Below, one piece after another: positions 1-5,645 of a stretch of 20,472 bases of DNA. The notes under the pieces are model-generated. The model searched no databases. It was given only the letters and a program-made list of their open reading frames with translations, and was not told where the DNA came from. The first letter of the stretch is position 1; every line of letters starts with the position of its first letter. The position numbers and the translations under genes are program-made. Origin of the DNA: an uncultured Collinsella sp. (GTDB lineage Bacteria > Actinomycetota > Coriobacteriia > Coriobacteriales > Coriobacteriaceae); NCBI GenBank assembly GCA_900541665.1, contig UQKV01000040.1, positions 1-20,472 on the forward strand, read 5' to 3'.

Positions 1-296
1 CGCATGCTCATGATCTGCTTGGTCACGGTGTCCTCGGTGAGGTTGGTGCCGTTGATGGTGGCGGCGACGCCGCCGGTAAGCTTGTAGCTCGAGGTATCCT
101 CTGCCTGCGACATAAGACCGGAGCATGCCATGGCCGAGACGGAAAGCAGCATTGCCAGCACACCGATAACCACCAGGACGATCTTGACGGTCTTAGACAC
201 GTACGTCTTGCGCTGCTTCTTACGAGAGCTGGAGGCAGCGCGAGCCTGTTGCTCGGGCGTCGGCGCGGCCTCGGGGTTCTTTTTCTTGTTTGCCAT
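1..296 (-). CDS. Membrane-anchored SurA/PrsA-like foldase, N-terminal part (partial)
   Basis: About 98 codons are visible; the gene runs off the left edge of the window. The ATG at 296-294 is preceded by GAAAGG at a normal distance. The protein opens with a Lys-rich, Ala/Pro/Gln-rich cytoplasmic tail of about 33 residues. One hydrophobic segment follows, roughly residues 36-56 (KIVLVVIGVLAMLLSVSAMA), ending in a Cys. After it comes an exported part containing AATINGTNLTEDTVTKQI, which resembles the N-terminal chaperone segment of SurA/PrsA-type proteins (V-N-G-x-x-I/L-T-x-x-x-V). The expected role is an extracytoplasmic foldase or peptidyl-prolyl isomerase, but the parvulin domain lies outside the window, so that role is inferred. 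The Cys at the membrane exit gives only a poor lipobox (AMAC), so I favour a signal anchor over a lipoprotein. Confidence 0.75.
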   Translation of the reverse strand, partial: MANKKKNPEAAPTPEQQARAASSSRKKQRKTYVSKTVKIVLVVIGVLAMLLSVSAMACSGLMSQAEDTSSYKLTGGVAATINGTNLTEDTVTKQIMSM

Positions 297-332
297 GTTT
301 GGCCTTTCGCATCACGAATCGAACAAACGCCA

Positions 333-343
333 TTGTGTCACAA
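333..343. promoter_or_regulatory. Perfect 5-1-5 palindrome TTGTG-T-CACAA upstream of the foldase gene
   Basis: TTGTGTCACAA lies 37 bp upstream of the foldase-like start codon, where a promoter would sit for that leftward gene. On the minus strand TTGTGA could serve as a -35 box. No clear -10 is visible, so promoter or operator function is only possible. Confidence 0.25.
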
Positions 344-370
344 CGCGGCCCCCGCGACACACCTGGTGCA

Positions 371-481
371 TGGGGGACAGGTTAATCTGCACCATTTTGG
401 TGTAAAGGGGACAGCTCTGGCAGCTGGCAGTTAGGGACGTTCCTTTTCTGCCGGCAGTTAGGGACAGTCCCCAAGTGCCGG
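371..481. repeat. Cluster of GGGGACAG-type intergenic repeats and hairpins (degenerate REP-like)
   Basis: GGGGACAGGTTAATCTGCACC starts near 373 and is followed by a small CACC/GGTG hairpin and a second GGGGACAG at 407-414. The unit GGCAGTTAGGGAC occurs twice, at 426-438 and 453-465. The second copy sits in a nested palindrome: CCGGCA (451-456) pairs with TGCCGG (476-481), and GGGAC (461-465) pairs with GTCCC (467-471). CTGCCGGCAG at 448-457 is also a perfect palindrome. Such GGGGACAG sequences are commonly seen as dispersed intergenic repeats in Collinsella-type genomes and resemble REP elements mobilised by Y1 (RAYT) transposases. No transposase is present here, so this looks like a degenerate remnant. 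Confidence 0.5.
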
Positions 482-483
482 CC

Positions 484-951
484 CTAAAAGTGACGGCGGA
501 TGGCATCGACCATGCCTTGGCTTGTGGTCTGGCCGAGTACATCGGCTGCGGCGTCGGCATCCATAAAGATATTCATAAGCGATTGCAGGGCCTCGACCTG
601 GCCGCCCGGCTCGGCGATGCCCAGATTGATGATGATCTGCGCCGGCACGGGGGAACCCATGCCCGCCATAGCATTAAACGTCACGGGCGCCGCGGGCTTC
701 ACCACCGCGATATAGGGCTTAGCCACAAACCCCGGATCGGTGTGCGGGATGGCGATGTTGGCCGCCGGCATGGCAAGACCCGTGGGATAGGCATCCTCGC
801 GCGTGCGGACGGCATCGAGCCAACCGGGCGCAATGTAGCCGCGAGGCGCAAGCTCGTCCTCGAGCCGCGCAATCATTTCATCCGGCGTCGCGCACTCCCA
901 ATCAAAAAACACCAGCTCGGGCGAGAATAGCATCTCGGCGTTATCCGCCAT
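484..951 (-). CDS. PTS sugar transporter subunit IIA (fructose/galactitol-type)
   Basis: The 155-residue protein has the length and motifs of a stand-alone PTS_EIIA_2 domain. It carries NIAIPHTDP with His70 as the expected phospho-acceptor, plus a Gly/Met-rich VTFNAMAG region and hydrophobic strands IIINLGI. EIIA takes phosphate from HPr-His and passes it to a sugar-specific EIIB in the cytoplasm. I chose the ATG at 951 because GGAGG lies 5 bases upstream. In-frame starts further upstream, such as one at 990, lack a comparable site and would add unconserved sequence. No EIIB or EIIC gene is in the window, so the sugar cannot be named and a partner elsewhere or a regulatory role is possible. 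The toxin gene upstream ends 65 bp before this start. Confidence 0.85.
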   Translation of the reverse strand: MADNAEMLFSPELVFFDWECATPDEMIARLEDELAPRGYIAPGWLDAVRTREDAYPTGLAMPAANIAIPHTDPGFVAKPYIAVVKPAAPVTFNAMAGMGSPVPAQIIINLGIAEPGGQVEALQSLMNIFMDADAAADVLGQTTSQGMVDAIRRHF

Positions 952-1016
952 ACCGTCCTCCAAAGTTGCATGAGGTTCACAATGCCCCATATGATAACGA
1001 AACGAGGCAGGCAAGG

Positions 1017-1484
1017 TTAGTCGAGGATTCCAATCACATCGAGTGCGCGGGCAGGCGTCAGGCAAACTTCGGGCATCGCCTCCAGCATGCGCCGGTCACT
1101 CGTGACCACGTAGTCAACATCTGCCGTCTCGCCCGAAGCGATGATGAGGTTGTCTTCAAGATCCGGCATACGCTTGCCAAGCATGCGCGCCATCTCGCAC
1201 TCTGCCAACGAAAGCGGAGAGGCAGCTGCCACCTGCATCATGTGCTCGATGCAGGCCCATGACGCCGAGGCAAACGACACGCTAATCCCATTCGCATTCC
1301 GCCGGGCTAGACGCCGAGGCAAAATGTAGAACGCATCCTTTGCCGTCGTTGGCGCGTACAGAAGGTCAATCTTTCCTGCCTCGGCAAGCTCCACCAGGTG
1401 CTTCGCTTCGTCGAATGCCCCCTCTTGCAGGTAATAATCAAGCCACACATTCGTATCCACAAGCAGGCGCTTTGCCTCGATCAT
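1017..1484 (-). CDS. PIN-domain toxin (VapC-like ribonuclease)
   Basis: This 155-residue protein has the PIN-domain layout. It begins LLVDTNVWLDYYL, with Asp10 as the first metal ligand. The C-terminal half carries DLEDNLIIASGE with Asp111 and VDYVVTSDRRML with Asp130, the acidic cluster that binds Mg/Mn in PIN nucleases. Family members are usually toxins that cleave tRNA or other RNA. The ATG at 1484 overlaps the TGA of the upstream antitoxin as ATGA, so translation is probably coupled. A TTG at 1490 is the alternative start. GGAGG lies 10 bases before the ATG and 4 before the TTG, so either is possible. The pairing with a RelB-like antitoxin, rather than a VapB or AbrB type, is noteworthy. 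Confidence 0.88.
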   Translation of the reverse strand: MIEAKRLLVDTNVWLDYYLQEGAFDEAKHLVELAEAGKIDLLYAPTTAKDAFYILPRRLARRNANGISVSFASASWACIEHMMQVAAASPLSLAECEMARMLGKRMPDLEDNLIIASGETADVDYVVTSDRRMLEAMPEVCLTPARALDVIGILD

Positions 1485-1825
1485 CGGCAATTCGCCTCCA
1501 TGTCGGCAATCATCGCGTCATACATATCATCGCGTACGGCATCCCAGTCTTCCGCAGACGATTCAGCTGGCGCAAAATCCGAAGCGCTTAGCCCCAACGA
1601 GGAAAAAGCTAGGCCACACCCCTGCTCGGCCAGGCTCTCCGCACGGGGCGCCTCGCGCTTATCCGCCACCATAAATCCCGGCAGCGCTTGATGCTCGACA
1701 AGATAGGCCCAAAGCGCGCGAATGGCATCACTCGGCCCCAATCCATTGCGAGTCAGGACCGCATCACCACCAGCCTTGAGCATAGGATCGATTCGTGTGT
1801 TGAGCTGCACCATTGCCGTTCCCAT
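1481..1825 (-). CDS. RelB/DinJ-like antitoxin
   Basis: The 114-residue protein has a RelB/DinJ-type N-terminus: MVQLNTRIDPMLKAGGDAVL followed by GLGPSDAIRALWAYLVEH, a ribbon-helix-helix DNA-binding fold that dimerises and represses its own operon. The acidic C-terminal third (SSAEDWDAVRDDMYDAMIADMEAN) is the expected toxin-neutralising tail. AAGGAG lies 5-6 bases upstream of the ATG at 1825. The stop overlaps the start of the PIN toxin gene, the classical antitoxin-first arrangement. RelB-type antitoxins usually partner RelE/YafQ-fold toxins; here the partner is a PIN nuclease. Confidence 0.88.
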   Translation of the reverse strand: MGTAMVQLNTRIDPMLKAGGDAVLTRNGLGPSDAIRALWAYLVEHQALPGFMVADKREAPRAESLAEQGCGLAFSSLGLSASDFAPAESSAEDWDAVRDDMYDAMIADMEANCR

Positions 1826-1842
1826 AGCGGCTCCTTCCTACT

Positions 1843-1874
1843 TGCTAGCAGTATAGCAGACATAAAAGGCCACG
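1843..1874 (-). promoter_or_regulatory. Toxin-antitoxin promoter with overlapping palindromic operator candidate
   Basis: On the minus strand an extended -10, TG-C-TATACT, has its TATACT hexamer at 1855-1850. TTGCGT, 16 bp upstream, is a weak -35. The stretch 1843-1858 reads as an inverted repeat, TGCTA...TAGCA, that contains the palindrome TGCTAGCA and overlaps the -10. A ribbon-helix-helix antitoxin would be expected to bind such a site to autoregulate the operon; this is inference. Confidence 0.45.
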
Positions 1875-1875
1875 C

Positions 1876-1907
1876 AAAAGGGCCCCGTCCACACGCGGAC
1901 GAGGCCC
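1876..1907 (-). terminator. Rho-independent terminator, minus strand
   Basis: GGGCC (1880-1884) and CGTCC (1886-1890) pair with GGACG (1897-1901) and GGCCC (1903-1907), with one mismatch between the two halves. The 6-base loop is 1891-1896. Read on the minus strand the stem is followed by TTTT (1879-1876). On the plus strand there is no T-run, so the terminator ends leftward transcription coming from 2,110 or from the untranslated stretch in between. It directly abuts the toxin-antitoxin promoter. Confidence 0.7.
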
Positions 1908-2076
1908 TGTCAGATTGGTAGTCTCGAGAAAGTTGGTGTAGCGCCCGATCCGAAGCGAGTCGGCCTGTCGTCCAAGAACCTAGAATACGGTTGATGCCCT
2001 ATGCCGCCGACCGGCACATGAAAGACAGCGGGCCAAAAGCCCCATGGCTTCTAGCCCGCAGAAACATCGATGTTTC
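1876..2076 (-). ncRNA. Candidate structured non-coding RNA or long 3' UTR
   Basis: About 200 bases between the small acidic gene and the minus-strand terminator carry no credible reading frame but several strong hairpins. These are a perfect 16-bp palindrome at 2061-2076 (GAAACATCGATGTTTC) and a long hairpin at 2028-2059, with a GCGGGC/GCCCGC stem continued by AGAAGCC/GGCTTTT on the minus strand. TGCCG/CGGCA follows near 2003-2017, then a GCCGA...TCGGGC stem, then the terminator. The long hairpin pairs better as minus-strand RNA because its one A-C mismatch becomes G-U, which agrees with the terminator's direction. I do not recognise the family. It does not show tmRNA, RNase P or SRP signatures. 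It may simply be the structured 3' UTR of the upstream operon. Confidence 0.35.
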
Positions 2077-2109
2077 CAAATGATCGCAGCTTGTGTTTCA
2101 AGCGCTTTT

Positions 2110-2301
2110 CTACGCTACCGGCGGATGCAAATCCCAATCGGGAAAGCAGTTTGCAAAGCCTGAGAGATTTTGAGTCAAAACATTGTTCTCAGCTTGCTTC
2201 AGTCGCTCGTCCTCTTCAAACAGACTATCGAGCTCGCTCAATGCATCGAAGTCCTGCATCGCAGCATCGTTATGGTCGAAATCAGTCACTTCATCAGTCA
2301 T
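2110..2301 (-). CDS. Small acidic protein of unknown function, last gene of the SPFH operon
   Basis: The 63-residue product is strongly acidic, for example MTDEVTDFDHNDAAMQDFDA and SLFEEDERLKQAENN, with no membrane segment or Cys pair motif. A GGAG lies 8 bases before the ATG. The gene follows the coiled-coil/membrane protein by 41 bp on the same strand, which fits the same transcript. I do not recognise a family. Its size and charge would suit a small adaptor or inhibitor of the preceding proteins, but that is speculation. The alternative is a chance open frame; the good ribosome site and position favour a real gene. Confidence 0.55.
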   Translation of the reverse strand: MTDEVTDFDHNDAAMQDFDALSELDSLFEEDERLKQAENNVLTQNLSGFANCFPDWDLHPPVA

Positions 2302-2342
2302 CTATTTCACTCCATTCATGGTTATCGAGTCAATCCTATCGG

Positions 2343-3998
2343 CTAGGCAACCTTATCGAGCTTAAGCAGGTCGCTGCGCTCGGCCGCCGCTTCCTTCGCG
2401 CTCTTCCACTGATTAAGCGCCAGATCGATCTCGGAACAGCCTTCCTGGATGCGTTTGGAGTATTTGGCCTCAATCTCTTCTGCCTCCGCAGCGCGCTGCT
2501 TGCCCGAGAGGCTCGTCTTTACTAGACAATAGCCTGCCCCCGCAAGAAGCAGAATGCCAATAACCTGGTTTACAAATGCAAAGAGAGCCACTCCCAAAAC
2601 AGCGAGGACAACGGCCGCTATCTTGTAGCTCTTGTTGCCCTTCGCGATCTTGACATCAAGCTCAGCGAGCTCCTTTTTCTTCTCTTCACCGACATAGCGA
2701 ACATAATCGCCGCGCAGCGCATTACCCTCATCGCCGGTAACCGCCCTGCTTGTCCATCCGTCGAAGTCAAGGGTGATCGCCTGCGGAAATTCGGGGACAT
2801 CGCTCTTGCGATACCGGTTGAAACCACCGTTGATATAGGAACCCAAAAACTGAATCGCGGTCTTCTTTTTATGCACATCCACGGACGCGCTCTGGTCGCG
2901 CATCGAGCGTGTCATCTGGTCGATGATGTTCATCGTCTGCTGACGCTTCTCATCGCGCCGACGATTGACGAGCTCTCGGGCGCGGTCCACGTCTCCGCCA
3001 AATGCTTTGACCGCAAGAAGATACTCCTCCTGACGACGCAAATTTCGCTCCTTGGAGTCATCGGAGTTAACGAGCTCCATCAAATGCCTGTCAACCTGCT
3101 CGGCAAGCGTCCTCTCGTCAACATCAGAAGCCTTGAGGTCGGCGAAGTCATTGGAGATGCTCTCGATTGCCTCGACTTTTCCGAGATACTTATTGATGTA
3201 GTCAAACTCCTTGACCACCACCTTGAGCGCCGGATATCTCGAGCTCATATCCTCCTCGTAGCCGGTAAAGTACTCCGCCCATGACTTAGACTGCTCATTC
3301 TCGAACTCAGGGCTCTGATTTCTGATCTGCTCGATCCAGCCCGCCATATAGTCATCGCACAGGTGCTTTTCGTCGGTGCCAAAGATACCGTTGATATAGG
3401 CATCAATGTAGACCATCGCATCGGCATCAATACGGGCGGCGTTTTGCGTCGAGAAGTAGCGTGCGAGCCATTCGTAGCACGTAGCCGTGCGGTTATTACG
3501 TCTGCAAATCAGAGCCATCGCAAGCGACGTGTGCTCGTTGTCACGTTTGACAGCCTCACGTATTGCGCGCTCCGCAAGATCTCGGTTGTTGTTGATCCAT
3601 GCCGCAAGGGCAACCAGGACAGGCGCCAGCCAGTAGTCCGGGGTAGAAATCATTAACTCCTCGGAGACCGTCGAAATCGTCGCCTTGCGCACGAGCGCTG
3701 CATCGGTTGCCTGGAGAATACCGACCATGGTGTTTCGAACCACCGAGTAGTTGCCGAACTTCTTGTCCATCTCCTGCCGGACGCTCACGAGCTCCGTAGT
3801 CGCCTGCTCAAGTGCGGCGGTACGACGCTGTTCGAGCATCATCTCGAGAAAGTCCTTTCGGAGCTTTTTAAGGTCCTTCCGCACTTCCTCCATTTGGGAT
3901 TCGACCTTATCGACCTTCGTGGTCATCTGGTCAACTTTTGTTCCAATAGCGGCGATCCTGCGCTCGATAAGGGCAGTATCTAATCCCGAATCACTCAT
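2343..3998 (-). CDS. Coiled-coil protein with C-terminal membrane hairpin, unknown function
   Basis: The 551-residue protein starts with heptad-like sequence (IAAIGTKVDQMTTKVDKVES onward, residues 10-60), predicting a long N-terminal coiled coil. The middle, residues about 80-430, is soluble and helical, with short repeat-like helices (LAPVLVALAAWINNNRDLAE, AIREAVKRDNEHTSLAMALI) suggestive of a helical-repeat scaffold. Residues about 453-495 form two closely spaced hydrophobic segments (IAAVVLAVLGVALFAFV and GILLLAGAGYCLV), followed by a charged cytoplasmic tail. I chose ATG 3998 over GTG 4007 because AAAGGTGG lies 5 bases before it. It is the fourth gene of the SPFH operon, so a membrane-tethered partner of the SPFH protein is plausible. 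No enzyme motif is visible. Confidence 0.8.
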   Translation of the reverse strand: MSDSGLDTALIERRIAAIGTKVDQMTTKVDKVESQMEEVRKDLKKLRKDFLEMMLEQRRTAALEQATTELVSVRQEMDKKFGNYSVVRNTMVGILQATDAALVRKATISTVSEELMISTPDYWLAPVLVALAAWINNNRDLAERAIREAVKRDNEHTSLAMALICRRNNRTATCYEWLARYFSTQNAARIDADAMVYIDAYINGIFGTDEKHLCDDYMAGWIEQIRNQSPEFENEQSKSWAEYFTGYEEDMSSRYPALKVVVKEFDYINKYLGKVEAIESISNDFADLKASDVDERTLAEQVDRHLMELVNSDDSKERNLRRQEEYLLAVKAFGGDVDRARELVNRRRDEKRQQTMNIIDQMTRSMRDQSASVDVHKKKTAIQFLGSYINGGFNRYRKSDVPEFPQAITLDFDGWTSRAVTGDEGNALRGDYVRYVGEEKKKELAELDVKIAKGNKSYKIAAVVLAVLGVALFAFVNQVIGILLLAGAGYCLVKTSLSGKQRAAEAEEIEAKYSKRIQEGCSEIDLALNQWKSAKEAAAERSDLLKLDKVA

Positions 3999-4070
3999 CT
4001 GTACCACCTTTCAGTTTGAACTGTTTAGATCATCCAATAGCTTTAAGCGAGTAAGCACCCGCCATCCGCT

Positions 4071-4877
4071 TTATTGAGAGGCCATGCTTCGGTATTGCTC
4101 GGACACCTGCTGATAGGCCACAAGAAACTTCTGTTTGTATTGGCTTGCCTTCATCGAATTGACGATGCGCCCGACGGGCTCCACATAGTGTTCGAGAAAG
4201 TACGAGGTCCTTCTTCGTAACGTAAACGAACCAGTTTTATAGGGGGACCCGGGGTTCTCTCTAATGCCCTTGAGTAGTGCGAGACACGTTTTGGGTATGT
4301 TGCAGTTGGCGGCGATATCTTGATAGAAGCTCTCCCGCTCTGCGGTCATAAAGTCTTCCGAAGCATACCGCGCTATGCAGAACGGGCACACAGCATCGAT
4401 AAAGCTCTCAAGCCGAGACCGATCCTCCATGCTCTGCATATTGGCGACCACGAGCGATACCATCTGAACCTCAAAGTCACGCATGTTGTAGAGCGTCGAC
4501 TCAAACAAGTCGATCAAGTCACGCACTTCGTCATATTCGAGAGGGATATCTTCGGCCCTTTTAAAGAAAACCGTCATCGAACCCGAAAGACCTTCGCAAA
4601 ACTCATCGCAGTACGCAACCATAAACTGTGCTGCCGCGTTGTCTTGCATCATATTGAGCACGTCCGCGGCAAATTTGCGGGCCTCCGGGAAGTTGCCACC
4701 CTTAAAAAACTTGATGGCATTGTCCTTGGCAAACGCGATTTTGCCCGTGGCCCCCAGACGCGCCCGCGAATAGTACATCTCGCGACCGCACTGGCTGCAA
4801 TGAACCTTTCGAGTTGCGGGGTCAAACTCGACATCGGTGCTGCCGCAGCCCTCACAAGTTATTCCGTTGATTTCCAA
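4071..4877 (-). CDS. TFIIB-type zinc-ribbon protein, YdjG-like
   Basis: With the TTG at 4877 as start, the protein has 268 residues and opens with a zinc ribbon. Its ligands are Cys8, Cys11, Cys27 and Cys30 (CEGC ... CSQC), spaced as in TFIIB-type ribbons. The rest is soluble and helical, with a second CPFC near residue 160 and no membrane segment. GGGGGA lies 5 bases before this TTG. A TTG at 4895 is also open but has a poor ribosome site. B. subtilis YdjG, encoded beside the SPFH protein YdjI, also starts with a TFIIB-type ribbon, so the neighbourhood is similar. Gene-level orthology is not proven, because YdjG has membrane segments and this protein does not. Helical repeats like those of tetratricopeptide proteins are possible (AIKFFKGGNFPEARKFAADV). 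Likely a cytoplasmic adaptor in the operon. Confidence 0.75.
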   Translation of the reverse strand: MEINGITCEGCGSTDVEFDPATRKVHCSQCGREMYYSRARLGATGKIAFAKDNAIKFFKGGNFPEARKFAADVLNMMQDNAAAQFMVAYCDEFCEGLSGSMTVFFKRAEDIPLEYDEVRDLIDLFESTLYNMRDFEVQMVSLVVANMQSMEDRSRLESFIDAVCPFCIARYASEDFMTAERESFYQDIAANCNIPKTCLALLKGIRENPGSPYKTGSFTLRRRTSYFLEHYVEPVGRIVNSMKASQYKQKFLVAYQQVSEQYRSMASQ

Positions 4878-4931
4878 TAGCTTCCCCCACTTCAACCATC
4901 AAAGTGCCCTGGCAAAAAGCAGCGCGAGCCC

Positions 4932-5633
4932 TTATTTGACAGCGGTCAGCGCCGCATTGCGCTTTTTCCAGATATTGCGCGCATCATGGACAAGGCCAAC
5001 CGTAACATCTGCCGGCTCATCGGCACTCATGGAATTCGAGACCGCCTCAAGCGCTGCGGAGAACTGTCGCTCGATCTCTTGAACATGGGGTTGCGACATG
5101 TTGGAACTAAAGGAGATGTCATCCTTAAGCGCTTTGAGTTCGGCTTTGACCTGAGCGTCCTGCGCCACGGCGAGGAGCTGTCCCACATACGATCCGAACT
5201 GCGCCGTTTGAACCGTCTTTGCGGCCACGGCAGCAACCTTTTGGTCAACCTGGCGGCCATTGAAGCCTAGACCCATCTGCACAAGGACAAGCACAGCAAG
5301 AAGGACAACGTTTACGACGACTGGAATCGTGCTGCCGCCCCACCCATATGCCGCAAACACAAAGTACGTGTTGGCCAGAAGGGCAACGACAAAGTAGGCA
5401 CAGCTGGATGCGACCGGCAAATAATGGATTTCGGTCGTGCTTTTGACCGTGGACTGCTTATCGGACATGGCAGCCGAAATCGAAGCCGCCGCAAAAGCCA
5501 AAACCCCAAAGCCAAGCGAAATAGCAAAGACGATAGGGTTCATCAGCGCGTTTTTGCAGACAAACATGATTACAAGCCACGCCACCAAGACGATTGCCTC
5601 GCCCAAAATGACACGTTTAACAGAACCGTTCAT
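4932..5633 (-). CDS. Four-helix membrane protein of the SPFH operon
   Basis: The 233-residue protein has four hydrophobic segments at about residues 9-26, 33-55, 73-96 and 102-122. A soluble C-terminal half follows (residues 130-233), with helical sequence such as VQEIERQFSAALEAVSNSMS. AAGGAG lies 8 bases before the ATG. The gene begins only 12 bp after the SPFH gene, so co-transcription is near certain. No enzyme or transporter motif is visible. In B. subtilis the corresponding position near the SPFH gene is taken by the membrane protein YdjH; I see only positional analogy, not sequence identity. A membrane platform for the SPFH/ribbon proteins is the simplest idea. Confidence 0.78.
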   Translation of the reverse strand: MNGSVKRVILGEAIVLVAWLVIMFVCKNALMNPIVFAISLGFGVLAFAAASISAAMSDKQSTVKSTTEIHYLPVASSCAYFVVALLANTYFVFAAYGWGGSTIPVVVNVVLLAVLVLVQMGLGFNGRQVDQKVAAVAAKTVQTAQFGSYVGQLLAVAQDAQVKAELKALKDDISFSSNMSQPHVQEIERQFSAALEAVSNSMSADEPADVTVGLVHDARNIWKKRNAALTAVK

Positions 5634-5645
5634 CTTTGTTTCTCC

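Noticed and set aside
451..481. Nested palindrome as a terminator for the PTS IIA gene
   Set aside because: There is no T-run after the stem on the minus strand; it is better seen as part of the repeat cluster.
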